From contig NC_079876.1 in assembly GCF_029227915.1 (NCBI RefSeq), forward strand, positions 28,617,828-28,681,827: a stretch of 64,000 bases of DNA. Reading direction: 5' to 3'. The DNA is from Hydractinia symbiolongicarpus (Eukaryota; Cnidaria; Hydrozoa; Anthoathecata; Hydractiniidae). This document shows positions 45,285 to 56,477 of this stretch, in pieces (within the stretch, counting starts at the first letter, position 1; every line of letters starts with the position of its first letter). The position numbers and the translations under genes were made by a program. The notes under the pieces were generated by a model that ran no database searches, was not told the origin of the DNA, and saw nothing but the letters and a program-made list of their open reading frames with translations.

Positions 45285-45662
45285 TTAAACTTCCTCTGAA
45301 ACTCTTCCAATAAACTTTTGATTTCGCTGGACGTTTGTTCCTGTTTTATCGTAGTTGACTTTTCTTCTCACTTTTACTATATGGGTAGTTGTGCTAGCTT
45401 TTGTGACAGGCACACTTCCTTGACTTCTTTTAGCTGCACGTTTTTCATTCAGTTGTTGTTTTACCCACATCTCAAGTTCATTGTCTTTGTTACCAACGCG
45501 TGGAAACATCTGCACAACGACCATCACAATTACAAGAACTGCTATAGTTATTGTGAAGAAGTGTGGTGTTATGTAAGAGCCAATGCTGACGAGAAGGGTA
45601 CATATCGAAATAGCTGGTGCTAGACTTTGTGCGATCACAGGTATTTCTTCGTTTGTTGACAT
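45285..45662 (-). CDS. Small two-helix membrane protein (125 residues)
   Basis: Starts at a true ATG (45662, AATATGTC) and has no internal stop. A short polar N-terminus, then two hydrophobic helices at about residues 14-30 and 33-54 (the second reads FFTITIAVLVIVMVVVQMF), then a basic cytosolic-type tail with QLNEKRAAKRSQ and VRRKVNYDK. Family not recognised. The second helix and its PHFFT start resemble the ORF at 42102-42638, so the two may be related. It may be an intact gene or an exon of a larger one. Confidence 0.45.
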   Translation of the reverse strand: MSTNEEIPVIAQSLAPAISICTLLVSIGSYITPHFFTITIAVLVIVMVVVQMFPRVGNKDNELEMWVKQQLNEKRAAKRSQGSVPVTKASTTTHIVKVRRKVNYDKTGTNVQRNQKFIGRVSEEV

Positions 45663-46525
45663 ATTGACCAGTTATTTTCTATACAATTTTACAGTTTTGT
45701 TATAGCATTTCCTTACAATAAAGATTCATATATTGAAATTCTCTATCTGAAAGAATCATGATTTTAATAATGTGAAAGCTATTACACGGATTAGCTGAAT
45801 GATCAGATTAATGGTTGTTCTTCTCCCATTCATTAGGAATCATGTAAAGATGTATAAGAAGTCAAATTTTAAATCGATAGAATTATAGATGCCATGTGGT
45901 GAAATTAGGTGAAAACAGTTCGATGTGAGCTAGTTTAGAGTGATAAAATAGGACAAAACATTTATTGACATAAAAAATTGAGCTATAGTATTGCATGACA
46001 AATTTTTAGAGAATTACAATTAACGCTAAATTACCGACGGGTTTGATACATCAACCTTTTAACAGCCAATTAGGATAAATATTATTTTAAAAGGGGACAG
46101 GATAAGAGTGATCATTTATGAAATTTCAAGTAGTTCACTTACCGAATGACAATATATCAGCGATGATGTATTATACTTTGGAGCTTGAACGAATTGACAA
46201 TATGATGTTATTTTTAAAATATTTTTTGTAGTCATGGCGACACAACAGCTTGCATTAAAAGATCTATTTTTTTTTGTATGTTAAATCTTTTTGCATAATC
46301 TCACCACATTTTTAACTATACAATTAGTCATAATTAATATAATTCTTCTAAACACTATGGCAATCAAAATTAATATTCTTTGCTTATACGATGAGCAATA
46401 TATCACATATCTATTCGCCAGCCAGTGAACCAATCAACGGCAGTTCTTTAATCGTACATTTCCCTCGCATCGGAATTTTATACAATTACTCTGCGGTTGT
46501 CATTGTCCCTGGAAAAACCATTCAT
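45663..46525. other. Intergenic, no gene recognised
   Basis: AT-rich; nothing seen that supports a gene or a named repeat. Confidence 0.45.
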
Positions 46526-47008
46526 ACACACTGAAGTAATACCAAAACAAAAACCACTCATATATAAGTAATACCAAAACAAAAACCACGCATATATAAG
46601 TAATACCAAAACAAACACCACACATATATAAGTAATACCAAAACAAAAACCACGCATATATAAGTAATACCAAAACAAAAACCACTCATATATAAGTAAT
46701 ACCTAAACAAAAACCACGCATATATAAGTAATACCAAAACAAAAACCACTCATATATAAGTAATACCAAAACAAAAACCACACATATATAAGTAATACCA
46801 AAAGAAAAACCACACATATATAAGTAATACCAAAACAAACACCACTCATATATAAGTAATACCAAAACAAAAACCACTCATATATAAGTAATACCAAAAC
46901 AAAAGCCACACATATATAAGTAATACCAAAACAAAAACCACGCATATATAAGTAATACCAAAACAAAAACCACTCATATATAAGTAATACTAAAACAAAA
47001 ACCACGCA
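46526..47008. repeat. 32-bp minisatellite, left part
   Basis: About 15 copies of a 32-bp unit containing AAGTAATACCAAAACAAAAA and CCAC(T/G/A)CATATAT. The last unit breaks off after CCACGCA at 47008, where a Helitron begins; it continues at 49014. All long minus-strand frames here are by-products of the repeat. Confidence 0.95.
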
Positions 47009-49013
47009 TCTATATATTAATACGCCTTGTGTGTGTGTGCGCACGGTGAGGCCACGTCACACAAATCACAGGTCATTTTCTTACGACGTGGCGTTACGCT
47101 AAAATTTACCAAGTTAAAGAAAACGCAAATCAGGGGGTTACTATATAAATATTTAATTCTCTTTTCTTATTTTTTTTTTTAAATAAAACTCTTTTTCCTT
47201 ACTCATTAAAACTAATTTTTATTTTAATTTCAAATGGTTTATTTGTTATTTTGTTGTAAAAGCCCCGCTGGTCGTTTAAGATAGAATAATTAAATTTTAC
47301 CCCCGGTTTACCATGTGCGCGCCGTATCTCACGGAAACAAAGTTTATTAACTGAAAAATGAAAACCGAAGCGAAGAAAGTTGTCTCTTTTTCAAAGTAAT
47401 CCTGAAAAAAGTTATTTCAAACAAGGTTTACTCATCACGAGGTTAGATTAAAGCTTATTTGTTTCTTCTATCTTTTTTGTGTTCTGGGACCTAAGTTGCT
47501 TTCTTTTAAAAAAACTATCGAATTCGAATGATAATTCGAATCTAAGAAGTAAATAACAAAACTGTTGTCATTGTAGAGCGACTGTTGATGTCGAGCGAGA
47601 ATAAAAAAGTTTATGTTGTTGCCAGAAATATTTGTTATAAAGAAGAAAAACGTACGATAATATAACGTCGAAAAGAGAACTGATTAGAAATGTATCAGAC
47701 AATTGTAGCTAGCTATACATTTTAATTTGTTTTCTTTGGGATGAAGCGAAGTTTAATAATTGAAGTAAAAAACTGATTGGTCTTTTATCCAGAGACGCTA
47801 GCTAACTGAGAAAGCCAAAAAAAGGCAGGTGTGTTGTTTAGTTTATCTGGTAAAGAGATAAGTTTAGGTGTGTAACGTTTTTTTTTAACCGTTTTAACTT
47901 TCAGAGCTCAGCTTTTCCTTTAAATTTTTAGTTCCTTGTTGAGTCTTAAATGCGTTTTCTTTTGACACAATTTTTATAAGAATCTAAAATGTAAAGCGAC
48001 GTTTTTAAGCCGTTTACACGCTTCCAGCTAAACTTTCCCTTTAATATAAAGTTAAATATGTTTTGTCTTTAGCCTGAACATATTTAACATTTTTTGTAAG
48101 AATATACTCTAAACAATGGGTCAGAATATCCTAAGAATGTCTAAGCTTGGTTGTTTCTTTTGATATAAAAATTTGTATGACTGAACTTTTTTCTCTCCAA
48201 AACAATGGGCAAGTACACCAGGGAAAGCTAAGAACATGAAGGCCGAAACGAAAAAAACAAACACTATTCTTATAAAATACAGCGTGTATATAATAGAGAA
48301 GAGTTTATATAAAATGTAGAAAGTATTTTTTCGTTGTTACTGTTTTTAACGCTACGAAGTGGTTGATGTCGTTATAATAAACCTTAATGTAAACAAAGTT
48401 AAATCAATGATTACATTTGTTACGTTACCGTTTAAAATAATATTCGATTCTTCAATTCGAAAACACTGCATTGTTATCATGCACTGCACGTTTGCGCATT
48501 GGGAAGGTTGCTATATGCAATAGACTAAATAGCTAATTTGGTATGATGCATTAGAATCTGTACGTTGTGGAAACTTTGCAATAACCTTATTTGTGTGACT
48601 TATCGATTTTTTCTAATGTCTGGTATACCATTTTCCCTTTTATATTTCGGGTATGACAAAGCAAGTATATAGTTTTAACAGATTTGTTAGCCACCTTCGA
48701 TTTTGTTAAACTTTTTGCATTTTTATTTGTTGCTGGACATGCTTATATTTTTAAGCGTTCTGCTTCAGCGGGTACAAATATAACGCAGATTGTGAGCAAC
48801 TTCAATCCCAGGGTTTTTTTCTCTTTTATTGTTATTTTTTTATTGCTGCACATATTTATATTTTTGGACGTTTTGTTCTAGTGGTTATAAACTAGAATAA
48901 TACAAATTGTGACTTTTAAAGATTCATATTACTGTGTTGTATGTTTTTGTTTGGTATCCCTTACATCGGTTTAATGAGAGATTCAGTGGATTCCCCCACG
49001 GGTATTCAGCTAG
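47009..49013 (+). mobile_element. Non-autonomous Helitron inserted in the minisatellite
   Basis: 2,005 bp starting TCTATATATTAATACG after an A and ending TTCAGCTAG before a T, as Helitrons do (A|TC...CTRR|T). Before CTAG lies an imperfect hairpin (GATTCCCC/GGGTATTC with loop CAC). Joining the flanks (CCACGCA + TATATAAGTAATACC) restores an exact minisatellite unit without duplication, proving both boundaries. No Rep-helicase or other frame inside. Confidence 0.85.
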
Positions 49014-49889
49014 TATATAAGTAATACCAAAACAAAAACCACGCATATATAAGTAATACCAAAACAAAAACCACTCATATATAAGTAATACCAAAACAAA
49101 AACCACGCATATATAAGTAATACCAAAACAAAAACCACTCATATATAAGTAATACCAAAACAAAAACCACACATATATAAGTAATACCAAAACAAAAACC
49201 ACACATATATAAGTAATACCAAAACAAACACCACACATATATAAGTAATACCAAAACAAAAACCACGCATATATAAGTAATACCAAAACAAAAACCACTC
49301 ATATATAAGTAATACCAAAACAAAAACCACGCATATATAAGTAATACCAAAACAAAAACCACTCATATATAAGTAATACCAAAACAAAAACCACACATAT
49401 ATAAGTAATACCAAAACAAAAACCACTCATATATAAGTAGTACCAAAACAAAAACCACTCATATATAAGTAATACCAAAACAAAAGCCACACATATATAA
49501 GTAATACCAAAACAAAAACCACTCATATATAAGTAATACCAAAACAAAAACCACACATATATAAGTAATACCAAAACAAACACCACACATACATAAGTAA
49601 TACCAAAACAAAAACCACTCATATATAAGTAATACCAAAACAAACACCACACATATATAAGTAATACCAAAACAAAAACCACACATATATAAGTAATACC
49701 AAAACAAAAATCACACATATATAAGTGATACCAAAACAAAAACTACGCATATATAAGTATTACCAAAACAAACACCACACATATATAAGTAATACCAAAA
49801 CAAAAATCACGCATATATAAGTGATACCAAAACAAAAACCACACATATATAAGTATTACCAAAACAAAAACCACACATAGACACTGAAG
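49014..49889. repeat. 32-bp minisatellite, right part
   Basis: About 27 further copies in the same orientation and phase as 46526-47008. The far end shares ACACTGAAGTA with the left end of the left part, a degenerate unit at both outer borders. Confidence 0.95.
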
Positions 49890-50607
49890 TACTAAAGTCT
49901 ACAAGTTTTTTTTGTTATAGCTTAGTTTACCAAAAAATTTAGGCCAAAGTTTAAGAAGAACACGTTTCCAAGCTTAGAAAAATTTACGAAAGAAAATCCA
50001 AGTAGTGTTAGTCGCTTTCTCGTAAAATACATAACAATAACTAATGAATTTTTACCGACCGATTTGGGTTAAAAAAGAAGAACAATATCGGCAGTATTTT
50101 AGACATATGAAACAAAATTTAGTTTAGTGAACATAATTAATTAATTTAGTGAACATAGAACCAATTTTTATATTTTAATTTGGTTTGTTAATTTAAAAAA
50201 AAAGGCTTGGAATAAAATAGTGACAAAAATTCCACTTACAGAATCTTCTTAAAATTTTTTGTTGTTCTTATAACTTATTAATTGTCCATTTCTTAAAACA
50301 GGCGCGAATAATTAAAACTTTTTTAACAAAATAGACAACGCAATGTCAGCCAGGCTTGCATGATATTTCTGCATTTCGGGCATCAACTGTGGCTGTTACC
50401 TCCAGAAGGCTTGGTGCGACCTTCTTAACCTAAAACATCAAGGTGTTGTATCAGCCTTTTGCACGCATCGTTGATTTTATATATTTTTGGATGAATCGTT
50501 AACCTTTATAACAAAGACCCCTTCTTTGTTATAAAAATATAAGCTATATATAAAAGATAAAAATAAAAGCTATATTCCAATGACTTTTGTATAAGAAAAT
50601 TTTAAAG
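49890..50607. other. Intergenic, no gene recognised; possible lost Polinton end
   Basis: The Polinton must end somewhere here, but no TIR matching the other end was found. Confidence 0.35.
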
Positions 50608-50763
50608 TTAAAGGCTTTCTAGATCATGTACAACTTTCCTGATATTATCTATCGTTTCCATGAAAATGATCTCACCCGAGGCCCCCTCCTCACCTTCCTT
50701 AACAATATTATAAACATCTAGCGCGAGGTTTTGAGCCGCTTCCATTTTTGTTGGGCGTGACAT
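50608..50763 (-). CDS. Small Polinton ORF (51 residues)
   Basis: Complete frame from ATG (50763) with the start MSRPTKMEAAQNLALDVY, acidic and helical throughout. It lies at the outer end of the Polinton, divergent from the capsid gene. Family not recognised; coding-like composition and position argue it is real. Confidence 0.4.
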   Translation of the reverse strand: MSRPTKMEAAQNLALDVYNIVKEGEEGASGEIIFMETIDNIRKVVHDLESL

Positions 50764-51171
50764 AGTTGGTATATTTTTTTATTAATGTACTTAATTCTAG
50801 GAACCCAATCCCATATTCCTTTTTAACCCTTATACCTCTGAAAAAAAGCTGTTCCCCTTCACGTTTGAAGTTACCATTAATAACATTTACATCTATTCGG
50901 GTTTTATCCAGAGGTTCCAGGTTCCAAATATTATTAATATTTGAAAAAATCGCATACCTCTTTTTTTAGTTTAGTTTTCATGAGTCTATCGGCATCTTTA
51001 TTTAAAACTTCCCTTATATAATAAACATTAGTGCATTCAGCTACTACCCTAGACCCATATGAAGAAACGAAGCAGCTCTTCGGGATTAAAGGCAGAAAAC
51101 AGAGGGTCCAAGTAAGCCACATTCCTTCCACAATCCACCAAAATTAGGACCTCTATGTGGACATCCCCAAT

Positions 51172-52305
51172 ATGTCCCAGAATTATGTCATCTTTCCTGA
51201 CAGTCTCAAGCTCTTATTTGACCTAACGCTGATGGGTACAAATACAAAGCGTACTATAGTTAGCAATATATGCAAAAGCCTGGTGCGAAACCAACGCATT
51301 ATTTTGAACGGTAATGAGGTACAGAATATTAGCAACTACAAAACTCTGGCGGTCTACCGAGACTTGTGGTTACCCAAATTCGACAGGGACAACAACCTCA
51401 TTTTGGAAGGCATCAACACAAATGATAGGACCATCAGGGCCTTGCAGGTAAGTGCTAGCGATCATGTCGGCACGGATGAAGAGAAGAGCATTGTTGCCGC
51501 CTACAGGAACACATCCTGCATCCCCTTGAGGAAGATGTTTGAATTGACGAGAGATCTGCCGTTCTATCAATCAGGATTGTACGTTAGGTTACAGTTTGTA
51601 ATACATTTCGCAGCTTACGGTGCCGTGATCAAAGATGCGGCGACGGCAGCGTCGGGAAGCACGGCAGCCAAGGCAACCGATGCTGCATACAAAATCACCA
51701 ACATCAAGCTGGATTTTGACAAGATCACCCATGAAGGTCTTGCAAGTCCCATGATGTCCCATTATAGTCGTCTCGCTCTGTCTTATGAGCGAATCCTAAG
51801 AAGTAAGGTGGTTACTATGAAAAAAGCCGATACCATCTATAACCTCCAAATCGACACTCCTGTGAAGAGTTTGAAAGGCGTCTTGCTGTTGTTTGTAGAT
51901 CCCGGGAAAGTAAAGGCTTATTCCGGTATCAATGAGGTCTTTTACAATCCAAAAACTGAAAAGATTAGTGTCACGGTGGAAGGTGAGCCTAACGAGCTCT
52001 TTTCGCATGCCATGCTTCCCAAAGATCATCTCGAACAAGTCGTCAACATTTTCGGCAGCCATGATAGTAACGTCACGATAGGGCAATTCTTCAATGAGCG
52101 ATACGCCCTATTTGTGGACTTCAGGGCCTCTAATGATAATATTCTTCACGGTAGTGGAAGGCCTTTACAGCGTCTGAGTGATGGCATAACGCTGCATATG
52201 ACCAAGAAGGCTGATAACACCGGGGATTTTACGGCCTATGTGTATCGTTTGCAGGACGCGCAGTTGAATATCCTGGACGGTAGGTTTCACTCTGTTAAGT
52301 ACTAA
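51172..52305 (+). CDS. Polinton capsid-type protein, probable major capsid protein
   Basis: Intact frame; the first ATG is at 51172 (378 residues), with a few in-frame codons before it. Begins with FPDSLKLLFDLTL, then IPLRKMFELTRDLPFY and LYVRLQF, the layout of a jelly-roll strand region, then YERILRSKVVTMKKADTIYN and SLKGVLLLFVDP, and near the end GSGRPLQRLSDGITLHM. These match my memory of capsid proteins in cnidarian Polintons, where a double jelly-roll forms virus-like shells. Major capsid rather than penton is inferred. It is followed 10 bp later by the small membrane-protein gene and then the integrase, apparently one transcription unit. It is the only large undamaged gene of the element. 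Confidence 0.7.
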   Translation: MSQNYVIFPDSLKLLFDLTLMGTNTKRTIVSNICKSLVRNQRIILNGNEVQNISNYKTLAVYRDLWLPKFDRDNNLILEGINTNDRTIRALQVSASDHVGTDEEKSIVAAYRNTSCIPLRKMFELTRDLPFYQSGLYVRLQFVIHFAAYGAVIKDAATAASGSTAAKATDAAYKITNIKLDFDKITHEGLASPMMSHYSRLALSYERILRSKVVTMKKADTIYNLQIDTPVKSLKGVLLLFVDPGKVKAYSGINEVFYNPKTEKISVTVEGEPNELFSHAMLPKDHLEQVVNIFGSHDSNVTIGQFFNERYALFVDFRASNDNILHGSGRPLQRLSDGITLHMTKKADNTGDFTAYVYRLQDAQLNILDGRFHSVKY

Positions 52306-52315
52306 ATAAAGAGAA

Positions 52316-52759
52316 ATGGCAAGGATCGCTGCCATAATAGCAGGCGCTGCTATCAATGCACTAGCATTCTCCGGCACGAACTTTCTATTTAGCAAGCTCT
52401 CAGGGCATGGGGAGGCCGAGCGAAAAAGACATAATGAGGCCATGGAAAAGCTCAATGATGCCCAGGCCCAATGGATACGGGACAGACAGGTCAAGCTTGA
52501 CTGGTTTGCCGAGCAAAGGGAATTGCAACTAAAGGCCGGTGAAAGCCTTCGTGAACTCGATGACGATATGTACCAATGCTATATAGCATCAAACAAGAAG
52601 GCCCCACAATTGTCCGATTTTACACCCCCTCCAAACCCCAGCAGGGAATGGGGAATTGACTTTCATTGTTGGATCCTTATCCCTGCTAGGATTCATAGCC
52701 TACAAGTATTTGTAAGATCGTTTTTGACATATAATAAACATGTCAAAAGCATCACATAG
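52316..52759 (+). pseudogene. Polinton small virion/membrane protein, frameshifted
   Basis: Starts at ATG 52316. N-terminal hydrophobic segment (RIAAIIAGAAINALAFSG), then a long charged helix (ERKRHNEAMEKLNDAQAQW), then a region with QLSDFTPPP. At about 52650 (a run of four Gs) the reading appears shifted by one base: the other frame encodes a hydrophobic membrane helix and stops at 52713, whereas the open frame continues to 52759 without one. This looks like a recent 1-bp insertion. Comparable proteins follow the capsid gene in cnidarian Polintons; function unknown. Confidence 0.6.
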
Positions 52760-53727
52760 TGTTACCGAGGAAGAGGCGGAAAAATTAAGCAATATATACT
52801 ACACCCCGGAACATCTGTGGACCGGACGCAAGGCCATCAAGTTGCTTGCTGCAGAAGCTGGTCTATCCAAAAAAAGGCCAACCACTGGCTATCCAGGCAG
52901 CTCTTGTTTCTACGACACATCAAGGGCCCTAAAAAGATCGATTATCCTCATTTTACCGTTACGAGGTCTAAAGAGATGCATCAATTTGATCTGTTGTACG
53001 CCCCATGATAGGCTATATGGCAATACGTACAAGTATATCCTGACGGGTATTGACGTTGCTTCAAGGTAAAAAGTAGCTAGACCCCTAAGAACGAAAAAAA
53101 CCAGCAACGGATAAGATCAAAGATATGTACAAAGCGGGACTTTTACACTACCCAAAAACCTTCCAATGTGACAATGGTTCTGACTTCAAGTCAGATCTAA
53201 CGAAGTTGTTCGAGGACAAGAGGGTGGAGAATAATAGGGCTACTACCAAATACCACCACACGTTCACGGCTTTCGTAGAGAGCTACAACAAGGTACTTGC
53301 CGAAAAGCTCTTCAAGCCTCAGGATGCGCAAGGGCTGGCTTTTGATGAGACTAGTGCCATTTGGGTCAAACGCCTGTATACTATCGTAAAAAGTCTCAAT
53401 AATACCAAGACTGCTATGATTGGTATAACGCCTAACAAAACTATTAAATTGGATGAGATATCCCTCGCAAAAAGCGAAGAATATCCCGAGGAAAAACCCT
53501 TACCTGAGGATGGTTTCTACCTGGTACAGCCAGGGAAAGAACATAGCAACTCGAAAAGACGTGCCACCGACGCCTTTTTGAGCAAGCATACTTACAGGTT
53601 GGACCATATAGTAGCAGGTAGCCTTGTTTATTTAAAGGACGGTCCCGAAAGGAGCCTTGTTTCGGAGGAACTCATGCAGGTACCAGAGGACGTTTGGGTG
53701 CCTCCGGAGCACGTGAAGGATTGGTAA
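52740..53727 (+). pseudogene. Polinton RVE-family integrase, multiply broken
   Basis: Starts at ATG 52740 with the pattern EEAEKLSNIYYTPEHLWTG. The catalytic core has D in HQFDLLYAP, D in FQCDNGSDF and E in FVESYNK, with 35 residues between the last two (DD35E). The chromodomain-like C-terminus region ends in VPPEHVKDW. It is spread over three frames: at least two frameshifts between about 52880 and 53010, an in-frame TAA at about 53067, and a further shift near 53110. Not functional. The last 200 residues (53125-53727) are intact. Confidence 0.82.
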
Positions 53728-53748
53728 AGAGTATTTTCAAAAGTACCC

Positions 53749-54066
53749 CTAAAGATCTTCCAACTCTTTACTCGGATCTCTTACATACAGCAAAGGGGGT
53801 TCGGTATAGAACGGATATCCATAGGCTATGCCTTTGATAACATCAGGCTCACTTTGAAGATCAATATCAATTAGGCGTCTATCTAGTAAAGGAAAATTGA
53901 GGATATTGCTTATTGTTGTCAAGTCAACCAAATCCGATAGCCTCAAGTCCTTATCCTTGATGACCTCATAACAAAGTGCATCATACTTGTTCCTCCTATC
54001 CGAGACGATATAGAGCCCTAGGCTTTGAATATCGGCCTCCAGATCTTCGTCAATCTCGATGCCCAT
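53749..54066 (-). CDS. Polinton ORF, unknown function (105 residues)
   Basis: Intact from ATG 54066. Acidic, no membrane helix, no cysteine pairs. Converges on the integrase (22 bp apart). Not recognised. Confidence 0.45.
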   Translation of the reverse strand: MGIEIDEDLEADIQSLGLYIVSDRRNKYDALCYEVIKDKDLRLSDLVDLTTISNILNFPLLDRRLIDIDLQSEPDVIKGIAYGYPFYTEPPLLYVRDPSKELEDL

Positions 54067-54080
54067 GCCTTTTTACCTGA

Positions 54081-54282
54081 CTATACTCTGTTTAAAAGCT
54101 CTAAATCAGTAGTACATTCAAATCCTTTATAGTATTCTACATTTCGATACCTAAAATTTTCCAGGCAGGTAGGGCAATAACCAGTCACTGATCCTGCCTT
54201 TATACAGCATCGCAATAATGGTACGCGGATACCATAGTTCACTGTAAATTGATTCCTTTGTACATAAGCTTCAATATTGTTG
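54081..54282 (-). pseudogene. Possible zinc-ribbon Polinton ORF without start codon
   Basis: Open frame ending at 54081 with cysteines spaced like a small zinc-binding protein (PLLRCC, then TGYCPTCLENFRYRN and FECTT). No in-frame ATG was found before a stop at about 54283, so the 5' end is lost or the frame is broken. Confidence 0.35.
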
Positions 54283-54371
54283 ATACTTCAATACCTTTAC
54301 ATACACCCAAAAGGGTTGAAAAATGATAATTTTAATACCCTTGTGAGTATTAAAATTAGTGCCCGTTTAAG

Positions 54372-55000
54372 TCATTCAGCGAGCTCTAGGAGACGTTCAT
54401 TCGTGTAGTGTTCACCAAGCCTAAAATGTCTCACACGCTCCGGGTTGACTTCAATACATCCACGTTCTCGAAGCCAATTGTAGTGTACAATAGCATTTGG
54501 AGTCTCTGCCAGTACCACAATCTCACCCCTGCGATAGTCAACAAGCTTATTCCGAATCTTTTGCGCTACATACCCCTGTTGATCACAGATGGCCAGGTAT
54601 GGAAAGGGATCGTCGTTGTTTTTCTGAATAATTACCATACTGTTATCTTTTTCTGGATCCTCGAGGTGGGGCACCGCACATTGCTATAGCTCCTCAATTT
54701 TATCCTCCAACACCACGAGCTGTTTCTTTCTATCGTCTAAGTCATCCTCAAGGAGCGCCATGGTAATGTCCTTATCCTCTAGGCTTGACGCTGCTCCTTG
54801 AGTTCATCTTGTAATTTCTTAACACCTTTTTGAGCTAACCATTTTATTAGTTTTACTGCCTTGGGTTCCTAGAACGGTGCGTAATTTTAAGGGCCCCTCC
54901 TAACGTGACAAAGATGTCATGCCGGTTTTTCCTTCCCCCTAGCATACCTTACCGAGAGTAGTCGCCGACTATACCCAGTATACACTCTATTTCTCCCTTT
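54372..55000 (-). pseudogene. BRO/KilA-like DNA virus protein with DUF3627-like end, broken
   Basis: The best piece is 54674-54372: VIIQKNNDDPFPYLAICDQQ and ETPNAIVHYNWLRERGCIEV, similar to the C-terminal domain of BRO-like proteins of large DNA viruses. Upstream, in other frames, are a coiled-coil segment (LLEDDLDDRKKQLVVLEDKI), a TAG at about 54683, and NRHDIFVTLGGALKIT plus KWLAQKGVKKLQ at 54840-54930, which fit an MSV199/KilA-type N-terminal domain. At least one in-frame stop and two frame changes. Family call is by remembered patterns. Confidence 0.45.
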
Positions 55001-55193
55001 TATATTGTGATATGGAGATCAAGACCATACTGCCTAGCATTTGGAATGCATAGGAATCTCTCAAGATTGGCTCTTTTGAGGCTGATCTTGTTCATCAAAA
55101 AAAATCTCGATGGCTCCAGCGGGCACGGCGTTTAGCGAAAGCTGCGACGACAATTTCTATATACCAATGCTCGGCCAGAGGTTTTCATTGTGG

Positions 55194-55839
55194 TCATCCG
55201 GGAATATTCCAAGTCCTAGGATGTTCCAGGCTCACGTACAAGCATGCGTGCTTTGACTTTTTCAGCTCAGCCTCGATGTCGTCCCAATCGGAGATCATGT
55301 TGGTTTCCCCATCGATTAGCTTTATATGAAGCCTCTCGTGCGGATACCCCAACAACAGGGCTTTTTCTGCCTCCTGAGGTTCTTGGTAAGAGCTGTATAC
55401 GATTGGGTTAAGAGCCAAAGGCTGTGTTTGCGATGCCTACCTGAAATAGCCAATTTAAGGAACGACTGCCTTTTTTATCGAGGCTTTCATCGGCTATGAC
55501 GTCGTCCAAGAAAAGGATCTCCTCACCCGCCAACAATGAGGAGAGTTTTTAGATCCTTTGAAAGAGTTGATCCTTGGGCTCTATCATGAACACGTAAGGG
55601 TCCTTCCAAATTGAGGCTCTCTCAAGGTATGTCTTATTCCATTGCAGGGTAGGGCATAGTATCACGATATTAAGATAGCGTGTTCTATACTCATTTTCGA
55701 GGAGGTTTAAGACGTTTTGCGTTTTTCCGCAGCTTGTGGGGCCGGTGAAGATTGCTGTGTGGGGGTCTTTCACAATGTCTAACATTTTATTAATAGTTCG
55801 ACCACTTTCTATCATGGATTTTAGGGTATATCGCGGCAC
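55194..55839 (-). pseudogene. Polinton A32/FtsK-like packaging ATPase, broken
   Basis: Intact first part from ATG 55839: Walker A in HTAIFTGPTSCGKTQNVL, then IVILCPTLQWNKTYLERASI and FMIEPKDQL. The frame stops at 55549. The Walker B region follows in another frame (about 55500-55540, leading to an acidic DDV), and the C-terminal part (55418-55194, ending KKSKHACLYVSLEHP) lies in yet another frame with a deletion between. This enzyme would pump DNA into the capsid; here it is dead. Confidence 0.75.
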
Positions 55840-55969
55840 AGCTTGAACATATTAGCACGCCACCATGATTATTCACCAAGGTCTCTCGACAGGCAGGGTA
55901 GAGCTTGGTATTTTGGGTCTTATATTTGGGAAGTAGCGGAGTATATGTTAATTTCCTTGTAGGAAACGC

Positions 55970-56428
55970 AGTACCTTGCGATAGCTCTTGACGAGTAGTG
56001 CCTTATCTGGGCTCTCAGAGGGTACTCTGATGAGTTCGGCGTACTGAGATATAATGTTGTATGTCAACAGAGTGTAAAGAATTAGGTAATTCTCATTCTG
56101 TTAAAACCCCTGAATTCTCCCGTCAATAGCAAGAGGGTCTACCTCGTGTTCGATAACATGGTCCTTGCCTTTGACACGCCGCTTCCCCTTTACTTTATCA
56201 AGCCAACCTATACAAATTTTTGTCCTACTATTCTCCCTAGTCTTAAACTTGTCGGGGGTTAAAACATGCTTGCATTTTGAACGTGCCCTGCTCTCCATTT
56301 ACTATGAAGAGACTTGCCTTGTGTAATGCCTTAGCAACCTCGGCAAGCGTCAGGGACTTCCCTGTTTCCTGATACTTAAACGGTACCTTGTGGTGAATAT
56401 GCAAGAATTCATAGTCTTCCCATGTCAT
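55970..56428 (-). pseudogene. Polinton ORF of unknown function, frameshifted
   Basis: Two frames appear to be one gene: 56428-56243 (TWEDYEFLHIHHKVPFKYQ) and 56298-56101 (HVLTPDKFKTRENS and KGKRRVKGKDHVIEHEVDP). They change over within about 56243-56298. After a TAA at 56101 the same frame continues open to about 55970. Basic and possibly DNA-binding; not recognised. Confidence 0.4.
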
Positions 56429-56477
56429 GCCTCCGGAAAATGGGCCTTAATATGACACCTACAGATAGTCATGAGTT

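Noticed and set aside
46526-49889. CRISPR-like array or a hydrophobic repeat protein
   Set aside because: The 32-bp units follow each other with no unique spacers, and the minus-strand frames (rich in VLLIY, FWYYL) exist in all registers simply because 32 bp units translate in rotating frames.
50934-51131. Minus-strand frame just upstream of the capsid gene
   Set aside because: No motif, no good start context, and it would crowd the capsid gene's 5' region; probably chance.
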